Part shown: positions 1-7,631 of the stretch, piece by piece
How the letters are laid out: each line of letters opens with the position of its first letter
How positions within the stretch are numbered: the stretch's first letter is position 1
Origin: Maribacter sp.
GTDB lineage: Bacteria > Bacteroidota > Bacteroidia > Flavobacteriales > Flavobacteriaceae
Assembly (NCBI GenBank): GCA_024643345.1
Contig: JAHENB010000006.1
Location: 1-64,000, forward strand
Reading direction: 5' to 3'
DNA: 64,000 bases
Translations under genes and position numbers: made by a program
The notes under the pieces: model-generated
The model's database searches: none
What the model was told of the DNA's origin: nothing
What the model saw: only the letters and a program-made list of their open reading frames with translations

Positions 1-172
1 CGACCAGGCAAATCAGGGCTTTGCTGTCTTGCCTTTTTTTAAGGGCATATACTTTGCTTACGGCCGTTTCGTTGGTGGCATCGCAACCAATGCCCCAGAT
101 GGTATCGGTGGGGTATAGTATAAGGCCTCCCTTTTGGAGGACCTCAATGGCTTTGTTGATTTCTTCCGTCAA
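1..172 (-). CDS. L-threonylcarbamoyladenylate synthase, Sua5/YciO/YrdC family (partial, C-terminus beyond window)
   Basis: Manual minus-strand translation from a TTG at 172: LTEEINKAIEVLQKGGLILYPTDTIWGIGCDATNETAVSKVYALKKRQDSKALICLV, a typical YrdC N-terminus (YPTDTxWGIGCDA, ALKKR). Start codon uncertain: an in-frame stop lies upstream and there is no ATG. Confidence 0.85.
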   Translation of the reverse strand, partial: MTEEINKAIEVLQKGGLILYPTDTIWGIGCDATNETAVSKVYALKKRQDSKALICLV

Positions 173-208
173 AAAAATTTCTTTTTGGTCTATAAATGAT
201 GCAATCTG

Positions 209-1078
209 TTATTTTTTAAACTTCAACTTTTCTCGTTGAACCTGCTCTATATCCAAAATGTCTTTTTGTTTGAAAGTCAAGGCTTCGTGCGTGGCACGAA
301 GGTCCCTGCATAGTTTCCGGAGGCCCATTGGTTCCAGGGAAGCTGCATGGTCGGTACCTTTCCAGGTTCTGTCCAAAGTGAAATGGCGCTCAATAATATG
401 GGCGCCCAAAGTGTAGGCGGCGATATCGACCGCTATCCCTAAATGATGACCGGAAAAACCGATGCTTTTCACTTTTTCGCCATATTTATCTTGAAGCGTT
501 AGGATGTCTAAGAGGCAAATGTCCTTAAAGGGAACAGGATATCCTGAGGTACAATTGTATACCACCAAATCCTTGTTTCTGCCTTTTTGCGTAAAGAAGT
601 CGACAATGGTCCCGATTTCGTCCTTGGTGGTCATTCCCGTAGAAATATGTATTTCCCCTTCATAATTATCGCACAACCATCCCAACATGTCGAAGTGGTT
701 GTTGCAGGCCGACGGGATTTTAATGAATTCAGGATTTAAGCTGGCGATTTCCTTGGCAGAAGTGGTTTCCCATACCGAGGTCGAATAGGTTATCCCGACT
801 TCTTCGCAATAGTCCTTTAGCTCTTGATGTTCGGCCAAATCGAATTCTAAAAATTCGCGGTGAGCCCCGTAGGTATTTCCGTATGCGTTGATCGGGTTTG
901 GGTGAGGCGCGTTGTATTGTTCTGTCGTGAGCAACTCCCGATTATTTCTTTTTTGGAATTTAACCGCATTGGCGTTGCCAAAAATTTTCGCCATATTGAT
1001 CAGCTCCTTCGCAATTTTTATATCCCCTTTGTGATTGCAGCCGATTTCCGCAATGATATATGGCTCTTTATAGGTCAT
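209..1078 (-). CDS. NeuB-family nonulosonic acid synthase (Neu5Ac/KDN(-9-P) synthase), catalytic domain only
   Basis: YIIAEIGCNHKGDIKIAKELI, FIKIPSA, HISTGMTTKDEI, NCTSGYPVPF, IGFSGHHLGIAVDIAAYTLGAHIIERHFTLDRTWKGTDHAASLEP are NeuB TIM-barrel motifs. The protein stops at the linker with no SAF domain. Confidence 0.9.
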   Translation of the reverse strand: MTYKEPYIIAEIGCNHKGDIKIAKELINMAKIFGNANAVKFQKRNNRELLTTEQYNAPHPNPINAYGNTYGAHREFLEFDLAEHQELKDYCEEVGITYSTSVWETTSAKEIASLNPEFIKIPSACNNHFDMLGWLCDNYEGEIHISTGMTTKDEIGTIVDFFTQKGRNKDLVVYNCTSGYPVPFKDICLLDILTLQDKYGEKVKSIGFSGHHLGIAVDIAAYTLGAHIIERHFTLDRTWKGTDHAASLEPMGLRKLCRDLRATHEALTFKQKDILDIEQVQREKLKFKK

Positions 1079-2240
1079 TGAATCTTTTGTTATAATTAAT
1101 GATAAACTCGCAGGCTTCCCTTATGGCGCCCTCTCCTGATTTATGTTGTAATATGATATCCGAATGAAATTTTATGGTCTTGGTTGCATTGGCGGGACAT
1201 ATAGACCATCCCGCCCTCAGCATATTGCTCCAATCGTTCACATCATCTCCCATATAGGCGATTTGTTTTGCCGAAATTCCTCGTTGAGAGCATAGATGCT
1301 CCAGAAGGCCATACTTATCCTTAACACCGAAAAAAGCATCGGTGATCTTTAATTTTTTCATTCGTTGTTTCACCACATCGGAATCTTCGGAAGTCATCAC
1401 CATGAGGCCCACATTGTGCTCGCGAATAATTTCCAATCCCATACCATCTCGTATATCAAATGATTTGGAAAATTCACCTTCCTTGTTGAATTCGACCATA
1501 CCATTGGTAAAGACGCCATCTACATCCAACACCAAATAGTCGATTCGTTGTGGGGGTTTTCTGGTCTTGAAGTTGGAAACCATCAATTGTTCTACGATTT
1601 GCCAATCGGTCTCGGAATCGATTTCGATAAGGGTTTCCTCGGGCATTTCGAAGGTGCCTATGCTTCCGCTCAATCGGTTTTTCGATTTCAGGAGTGCGGT
1701 TTTTGTGGTACAGTAAACCGCACCGTTCTCCATCAATAAGCCGTCGAAGTCTTGTCTTCTTGGCCTCTTAAAGATGTTATAGTTGATGGCCTGCCCTTTT
1801 TTGTCCCAGATAAACCGATGTGTTTTGACCACACTTAATACGGCATCATGGTTATGCTCTTCCCGCTTCGCTAGGGCAAGGTCAATGTCCTGTCTTTTGG
1901 TAAGTGGTGAAGTGGCCTGCAAGAGACAAAAAACATCAAAATCATGATCGAACGTATCGCAAAACTCCATAATGGCATCCTCGGTGGAAGAAGTGTCCGA
2001 AGCATTTTCATTGGAACGTTTAAGACAATGAACTTTGGGCGACCATTTAAAATGCCGGGCCACATAATCGATGATTTCTTCATCATCGGTAAAGACAATT
2101 ACTTTGTCCAAACTCGAGAACAATGCTTCTGTCAAAACCCACGAAAATAAGGGGCGTCCCAAAAGTTTTTTTTTGTTTTTATTCGGAATTCCCTTGGAAT
2201 TCTTCCGTAGGGGAATGAATCCTAACTTCATTTTGGGCAT
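1068..2240 (-). CDS. Bifunctional acylneuraminate cytidylyltransferase / KdsC-like HAD phosphatase fusion
   Basis: N-terminus LGFIPLRKNSKGIPNKNKKKLLGRPLFSWVLTEAL (CMP-NulO synthetase). C-terminus YLVLDVDGVFTNG...MTSEDSDVVKQR...YMGDDVNDWSNM (KdsC/KDN-9-P phosphatase-type HAD motifs). Overlaps the downstream NeuB start. Confidence 0.9.
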   Translation of the reverse strand: MPKMKLGFIPLRKNSKGIPNKNKKKLLGRPLFSWVLTEALFSSLDKVIVFTDDEEIIDYVARHFKWSPKVHCLKRSNENASDTSSTEDAIMEFCDTFDHDFDVFCLLQATSPLTKRQDIDLALAKREEHNHDAVLSVVKTHRFIWDKKGQAINYNIFKRPRRQDFDGLLMENGAVYCTTKTALLKSKNRLSGSIGTFEMPEETLIEIDSETDWQIVEQLMVSNFKTRKPPQRIDYLVLDVDGVFTNGMVEFNKEGEFSKSFDIRDGMGLEIIREHNVGLMVMTSEDSDVVKQRMKKLKITDAFFGVKDKYGLLEHLCSQRGISAKQIAYMGDDVNDWSNMLRAGWSICPANATKTIKFHSDIILQHKSGEGAIREACEFIINYNKRFNDL

Positions 2241-2251
2241 GGTTTTCTTTT

Positions 2252-3295
2252 CTATTGGTCTATGATCATGTTTTCAATCAAATCCCTTGTCGCTTTGACT
2301 GTAAATTTATCCAAATAATCCTTACCTAAAAAAAAGCGCTCCTTGACGATTTCCAAATTTGATAAGGCGGTCGAGAATAAAGTATAGCCCCTATTAAAAT
2401 AAAAGCCATCTTTTAGGCCTAAGATTTCAATGGGGAAAAGTGCAGGCAGTATCGTGATATTCTTAAAATGATCTTGGTATCTTGTGATTTCCCTAGGATG
2501 TGTTTTAAGAAAAATATTCATGTTTTCCGGCACTTTTGAAATCAAATCCCGGTAAATCTTAATTTTGACATCCTCATTTTCCACCACCTTGTCCTCCGAT
2601 ATCGGTTGGGTTAAAATAAGGGCGTTGTTACAACCTTCAATTTTAAAAGAATCATCTGAAATAAAAATTTGAAAAATATCTTGTTTTGTTCTCTGGTCAA
2701 GCTTTGATGTCTCCTCTTTTATATTGAGTTCTTTGGCTTTTTTTTGTAAAACAGGGGGTAAACGATTTGGAAATTGGGCAAAAACCGTCTTTATTTCTTT
2801 GTCGAACCCCCCTCCGATCGGTGTTTTGGTGATATAGGTTTTAATAAGTTGTTCAAAGGAGCTATGCCTTTGTCGATAGGTTCTTGCGCCATCTTCTATC
2901 ATGTTGATTCCCATTTTACCAAATTCATAGATGAAATAACTTTTGGATGAGTCGGTATCGCATAAATAAATATCTGATGATGCTATAAATCTTTTTTCCT
3001 TCAAGAGTTCAGGATGTTTTTTTTCCAGATATTGGGGCAGTTTTGCTTTTCTTCTAAAACTGTAATTGAATTTGCCTAAATCGGACACATGTTCTTTTCT
3101 CTCGGAGATGATATAAACCGCTCTGAAAAACCTTTTTTTTAGATTCGGTATCAATGCTTCTATCATTGGCGTACTTTCTACCAAGATCAAAATATTTTCA
3201 TCGTTGTTTGAAGCGGAATATCCAGAGTCTTTTATACTGTGAAGTATAGCAAGGTAGATGTGATAAATTGTAGATCCTACATAGGTTCTATACAT
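2252..3295 (-). CDS. Putative sialyltransferase (GT52/polysialyltransferase-like)
   Basis: Contains the bacterial sialyltransferase-type motifs D/E-D/E-G (MIEDGARTY), HP (LKTHPREITRY) and a late S-T (LFSTALSN), plus LTQPISED. Lies directly upstream of the CMP-NulO synthetase. Confidence 0.65.
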   Translation of the reverse strand: MYRTYVGSTIYHIYLAILHSIKDSGYSASNNDENILILVESTPMIEALIPNLKKRFFRAVYIISERKEHVSDLGKFNYSFRRKAKLPQYLEKKHPELLKEKRFIASSDIYLCDTDSSKSYFIYEFGKMGINMIEDGARTYRQRHSSFEQLIKTYITKTPIGGGFDKEIKTVFAQFPNRLPPVLQKKAKELNIKEETSKLDQRTKQDIFQIFISDDSFKIEGCNNALILTQPISEDKVVENEDVKIKIYRDLISKVPENMNIFLKTHPREITRYQDHFKNITILPALFPIEILGLKDGFYFNRGYTLFSTALSNLEIVKERFFLGKDYLDKFTVKATRDLIENMIIDQ

Positions 3296-3323
3296 GCAAA
3301 TTCAAAATAATTTAATAATCGTG

Positions 3324-3331
3324 CAAAGATA
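3324..3331 (-). promoter_or_regulatory. Candidate Bacteroidota -7 box (TATCTTTG) for the NulO operon
   Basis: Plus strand caaagata, about 30 bp upstream of the 3295 start; matches TAnnTTTG. No clear -33 TTTG found. Confidence 0.45.
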
Positions 3332-3439
3332 GCCAATTTATAAGTTCAGCAGTTGATACGCGTTTTAGGCCTTTGGATTATTTGGAGATCATATTCAATA
3401 AGCTACATTTGTAAAAACACCAGAAAGCAAGCGCATCCT

Positions 3440-4252
3440 ATGAGCACGGTAAGTGTTATCGTTAGTACTTATAACAAACCCGATTGGCTGGAGAAGGTTT
3501 TATGGGGCTTTAATTGCCAGACTTATAAAGATTTCGAGCTCATCATTGCCGATGATGGATCAGGGTCGGAAACAAAGGATAAAATTGAGGAGATGAGGCA
3601 TCAAGTGTCTTACCCCATCAAACATATCTGGCAGGAAGATGATGGGTTTCAAAAATGTAAGATATTGAACAAGGCCATTGTTGCCTGTAAAACCGAATAC
3701 ATCATCATGACCGACGGTGACTGTATTCCCAGGGAAGACTTTGTGCAGGTGCATTATATCAACAAGGAGCCGGGATATTTTATTTCGGGAGGTTACTATA
3801 TGTTGCCCATGAACATTTCATTGGCCATTACCAAAGTGGATATCGAAAAACAAAACTGCTTCAATATTCAATGGCTAAAGGAAAAAGGCATACCAAAGAC
3901 CTTTAAAAACAACAAATTGACCGCCAAAGGCTTTATCTCCAAGTTCTTCAATGCGATAACCCCTACCAATGCCAGTTGGAACGGTCACAATTCATCGGGG
4001 TGGAAAAAGGACATAATGAACATCAACGGATTTGACGAGCGGATGCAGTACGGGGGGGAAGATCGCGAATTTGGTGAAAGACTGTTTAATTATGGGGTAA
4101 GATCAAAGCAGTTGAGATACAGTGCCGTATGCGTGCATTTGGATCATGAACGGGGCTATAAAACACCGGAGGCCATTGCGAAAAATCAAGTGATACGAAG
4201 AGAAGTGCGACAGAACAAAAGCGTATGGACCTATCACGGCATTACCAAGTAA
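3440..4252 (+). CDS. Glycosyltransferase family 2 with C-terminal galactosyltransferase-like (GT7-type) segment
   Basis: MSTVSVIVSTYNKPDWLEKVLWGFNCQTYKDFELIIADDGS...NASWNGHNSSGWKKDIMNINGFDERMQYGGEDREFGERL. ATG 3440 preferred over the ORF-track start. Confidence 0.88.
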   Translation: MSTVSVIVSTYNKPDWLEKVLWGFNCQTYKDFELIIADDGSGSETKDKIEEMRHQVSYPIKHIWQEDDGFQKCKILNKAIVACKTEYIIMTDGDCIPREDFVQVHYINKEPGYFISGGYYMLPMNISLAITKVDIEKQNCFNIQWLKEKGIPKTFKNNKLTAKGFISKFFNAITPTNASWNGHNSSGWKKDIMNINGFDERMQYGGEDREFGERLFNYGVRSKQLRYSAVCVHLDHERGYKTPEAIAKNQVIRREVRQNKSVWTYHGITK

Positions 4253-5028
4253 TAGGCAAGTTCATTCTTTTTCTCCAATTTTTTCAACTCCCGATACCTT
4301 TCCAGATCACTCAAAGCGTTCAGATAGCATATGGTGATTCCCCTTTTGCCATCTAATATGCCCAACCGTACAAAGTAGTGGTTGAAAAATTTCCATAGCG
4401 GTTTAAAAACGAGATAAAAGTAATTGAACTGCTTTTCCCTATAGAACGATTCCTGAGCCTTTAACCTGCCGTATTTGAGCATTTTACATTTGTAATCCTC
4501 AAAATTTTTGTAGCAATAATGCACCAATTGTTCCTTGAAAATGCCTGATGGGCCATCGATATCCAAAGTCTCATGAACAATTTTCTTATCGGAGAACTGT
4601 GCCTTACTTTTTCTGAAAAGCCTGTAGTTCTTATCGGTCTGCCATCCACTGAACCGCAAATGTTTATTTTGGAACATGAATTTTCTATAGAACCAGTAAG
4701 CTACAATTTCCGAATCCCCGTTAACGGTCTCTAGAATTTCTGATTTCAGGTTTTCGGAGACCACTTCATCGGCATCCAAAAATAAGATCCAATCATTGGC
4801 GGCCTGTTTCAATGCAAAGGATTTTTGTAATGTGAAATTCACAAAAGGATGTTGGATCACGTTGACCTTAGGATGGCTTTTTAGGTATTCATAGGTGCCA
4901 TCTGTGCTAAAAGAATCAATAACAATGATCTCATCGGCAAAAGAAACCGACTCAATGCAGCGCTCAATATAGCCTTTCTCGTTATATGCGATTATCAATG
5001 CCGAAATTTTTTCTTTGGTACGATTCAT
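4234..5028 (-). CDS. Glycosyltransferase family 2 (WaaE/KdtX-like LPS core type)
   Basis: KISALIIAYNEKGYIERCIESVSFADEIIVIDSFSTDGTYEYL...NDWILFLDADEVVSENL. Confidence 0.88.
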   Translation of the reverse strand: MNRTKEKISALIIAYNEKGYIERCIESVSFADEIIVIDSFSTDGTYEYLKSHPKVNVIQHPFVNFTLQKSFALKQAANDWILFLDADEVVSENLKSEILETVNGDSEIVAYWFYRKFMFQNKHLRFSGWQTDKNYRLFRKSKAQFSDKKIVHETLDIDGPSGIFKEQLVHYCYKNFEDYKCKMLKYGRLKAQESFYREKQFNYFYLVFKPLWKFFNHYFVRLGILDGKRGITICYLNALSDLERYRELKKLEKKNELAYYLVMP

Positions 5029-5121
5029 ATCCTGGACAAATTGTAGGAAGCTTTGGTTGGTAACTATTTAATAACTAAAAAAAAAGAAAAAAAGTATTGA
5101 TGATCAAAAAAACCGGTCTTT

Positions 5122-5937
5122 CTATACGGCCACATCGTATTCCCTAAGCGCCTCGTTCAACGAGGTTTTTTTATTGGTGCTCTCTTTTCGCACACCGATG
5201 ATCAGGGCACAGGGCACCTGATATTCACCGGCCGGAAATTTCTTGACATATCCCCCTGGTATAACAACTGAACGCGACGGAACCCTACCTTTATATTCAA
5301 TGGGCTTGTCGCCGGTGACATCAATGATCTTGGTTGAGGCGGTAAGTACCACATTCGCTCCCAAGACCGCTTCTTTTTCTACCCTGACCCCTTCGACCAC
5401 GATACATCGCGAGCCGATAAAGGCATTGTCCTCTATGATCACGGGCGCCGCTTGCAAGGGTTCCAAAACGCCACCTATACCCACGCCACCGCTGAGATGC
5501 ACATTTTTGCCGATCTGGGCACAGCTACCGACCGTGGCCCAAGTATCGACCATGGTGCCCTCATCTACATAGGCACCGATGTTCACATAACTGGGCATCA
5601 AGATGGTGCCTGAAGAAATGTAGGCGCCGTGACGGGCCACGGCATGTGGCACCACTCGAACACCTTTTTCGGCATAGCCCCTTTTCAGAGGTATTTTGTC
5701 GTGAAATTCAAAAATACCCACTTCCAAGGTTTCCATTTTTTGAATGGGAAAATACAGAACCACACCTTTTTTTACCCATTCGTTGATCTGCCATCCGCCG
5801 TCTTTCGGTTCCGCGCATCGGAGCTTTCCTTGATCTAGGAGCGCAATAACCTCCCGAATGGCTTTTTGTGTAAACGCTTCTTTCAAAAGTTCCCTGTTTT
5901 CCCAGGCATTTTCAATGGTTTGTCTTAATTCGGTCAT
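5122..5937 (-). CDS. dapD: 2,3,4,5-tetrahydropyridine-2,6-dicarboxylate N-succinyltransferase
   Basis: Left-handed beta-helix hexapeptides: VRVVPHAVARHGAYISSGTILMPSYVNIGAYVDEGTMVDTWATVGSCAQIGKNVHLSGGVGIGGVLEP. Confidence 0.96.
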   Translation of the reverse strand: MTELRQTIENAWENRELLKEAFTQKAIREVIALLDQGKLRCAEPKDGGWQINEWVKKGVVLYFPIQKMETLEVGIFEFHDKIPLKRGYAEKGVRVVPHAVARHGAYISSGTILMPSYVNIGAYVDEGTMVDTWATVGSCAQIGKNVHLSGGVGIGGVLEPLQAAPVIIEDNAFIGSRCIVVEGVRVEKEAVLGANVVLTASTKIIDVTGDKPIEYKGRVPSRSVVIPGGYVKKFPAGEYQVPCALIIGVRKESTNKKTSLNEALREYDVAV

Positions 5938-5957
5938 GCGATTCTCTAAATTTATTG

Positions 5958-5965
5958 CAAATATA
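5958..5965 (-). promoter_or_regulatory. Candidate -7 box (TATATTTG) for dapD
   Basis: Plus strand caaatata just upstream of the dapD start; matches TAnnTTTG. Confidence 0.5.
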
Positions 5966-6019
5966 GGTGGTCAAAAATGAATTAGACTTTCAATTTTACG
6001 GTAATAACAATTTATGGGT

Positions 6020-6027
6020 TATTTTTG
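6020..6027 (+). promoter_or_regulatory. Candidate -7 box (TATTTTTG) for ruvX/def
   Basis: TATTTTTG 13 bp before the TTG start of ruvX. Confidence 0.5.
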
Positions 6028-6040
6028 CAAAAAAAATTAA

Positions 6041-6454
6041 TTGGGCAGGGTTTTGGCATTGGATTATGGGAAAAGGCGTACCGGAATTGCGATAACCGAT
6101 GAGTTGCAATTGATCGCCTCTGGTCTCACCACGGTAGATACCGATGATTTGATGAAATTTTTAAAGGCTTATATGAATAGTGAAAACGTGTCTGGCATAG
6201 TGGTGGGCGAGCCCAAACAAATGAACAGTTTGCCTTCTGAATCAGAAGCGTTCATTCAACCCTTTATAAAGAGACTGGCAAAGCAATTCCCACAGATACC
6301 CATATATAGACAAGATGAACGCTTTACCTCCAAAATGGCAGTACAGTCCCTGTTACAGGCTGGCGTGAAGAAAAAACAAAGAAGAAACAAGGCCTTGGTA
6401 GATGAAGTAAGCGCTACCTTGATTTTACAGGCCTATTTAAACAGAATTCAATGA
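6041..6454 (+). CDS. ruvX: Putative Holliday junction resolvase / pre-16S rRNA nuclease YqgF
   Basis: GRVLALDYGKRRTGIAITDELQLIASGL...GIVVGEPKQMN...YRQDERFTSKMA. TTG start. Confidence 0.95.
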   Translation: MGRVLALDYGKRRTGIAITDELQLIASGLTTVDTDDLMKFLKAYMNSENVSGIVVGEPKQMNSLPSESEAFIQPFIKRLAKQFPQIPIYRQDERFTSKMAVQSLLQAGVKKKQRRNKALVDEVSATLILQAYLNRIQ

Positions 6455-7041
6455 TATTACCCATTGTTGCATACGGTGATCCTGTTTTGAGGAAGGTAGG
6501 CATGGACATCGATGAGGCTTATCCCAATCTCAGCGAACTCCTTGAGAATATGTGGGAAACCATGTATAAAGCCAATGGCGTAGGCCTTGCCGCGCCACAA
6601 ATAGGCCTTGCGATCCGATTGTTTATGGTCGATACCAGTCCCTTTGCCGATGATGAAGATTTGTCAGCTGAGGAGAGAAAAGCGTTGAGCGGCTTCAAAA
6701 AGGTCTTTATCAATGCCAGAATCAATGAAGAAAAGGGCGAAGAATGGCCGTTCAACGAAGGGTGCCTCAGCATTCCCGATATTCGAGAAGATATAAAACG
6801 TAAGGATACGATCACCATCTCCTATCTCGATGAGCGGTTCAAACCTTTTACAAAAACTTTTGATGGACTGCTGGCTCGGGTGATACAACATGAGTACGAT
6901 CACATTGAGGGAATATTATTCATAGATAAAGTATCGCTCCTAAAAAAGCGGCTCCTCAAGAGTAGGTTAAAAAACATATCGCAAGGAAAGATCGTGGTCG
7001 ATTATAGAATGCGTTTTCCCGAACTCAAAAAAGCGCGGTGA
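6451..7041 (+). CDS. def: Peptide deformylase
   Basis: YGDPVLRKVG, GVGLAAPQIG, EGCLSIPDI, QHEYDHIEGILFID motifs. ATGA overlap with ruvX. Confidence 0.97.
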   Translation: MILPIVAYGDPVLRKVGMDIDEAYPNLSELLENMWETMYKANGVGLAAPQIGLAIRLFMVDTSPFADDEDLSAEERKALSGFKKVFINARINEEKGEEWPFNEGCLSIPDIREDIKRKDTITISYLDERFKPFTKTFDGLLARVIQHEYDHIEGILFIDKVSLLKKRLLKSRLKNISQGKIVVDYRMRFPELKKAR

Positions 7042-7098
7042 TCATCGCTAAAACAAAACTAAAATAGGCATATTTGCCTATGCAATTTTCGTAGTATT

Positions 7099-7527
7099 AT
7101 GGGATTAGATAAAATATTGGCCATTGGCGGCAAACCGGGACTTTTTAGATTGGTGACCCAGACCCGGGCAGGTTTTGTGGCGGAATCGTTATTGGATGGG
7201 AAAAAAATTACGGTGGGCCTGCGGAGCAATGTGAGCGTGCTCTCCGAAATTGCCATTTATACACTGGAAAAGGAAGTACCCTTGCATGAGGTTTTCCAAA
7301 GCATCAAATCCAAGGAAAATGGAGGTAAGACTTCGGTAAACCACAAAGATGAAAAAATCAAGTTGGAAGAATATTTTTTTGAGGTATTGCCCGATTATGA
7401 TGAAGACAGGGTTTATCCGAGCGATATTAAGAAAGTGATTCAATGGTACAATATTCTTCACGACAATGGTATCAACGATTTCGTGGAAGCTGAAACAGAA
7501 TCGGATACTGCCGGCGAAGAGGAATAG
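7099..7527 (+). CDS. DUF5606 domain-containing protein
   Basis: MGLDKILAIGGKPGLFRLVTQTRAGFVAESLLDGKKITVGLRSNVSVLSEIAIYT; recognised Bacteroidota-specific family. Confidence 0.85.
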   Translation: MGLDKILAIGGKPGLFRLVTQTRAGFVAESLLDGKKITVGLRSNVSVLSEIAIYTLEKEVPLHEVFQSIKSKENGGKTSVNHKDEKIKLEEYFFEVLPDYDEDRVYPSDIKKVIQWYNILHDNGINDFVEAETESDTAGEEE

Positions 7528-7631
7528 CCCTTTGTTTGGCAAATTGATCCAAGGGCCAATAACCAAGGCCCATGACATAGTCCTGAAGTTTTTTGGCCAA
7601 TGTTGGCCGCATGACCCATTTTTAAAATCGT

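Noticed and set aside
7064-7081. ATAGGCA-tatt-TGCCTAT hairpin before the DUF5606 gene
   Set aside because: Perfect but short (7 bp), AT-rich and without a T-tract; neither terminator nor known regulator site could be supported.
7595-7608. GGCCAA-tg-TTGGCC dyad upstream of the amidohydrolase
   Set aside because: Only 6-bp arms; similar GGCC-rich words are common here (e.g. atggcc, ttggcc), so chance is likely without comparative support.
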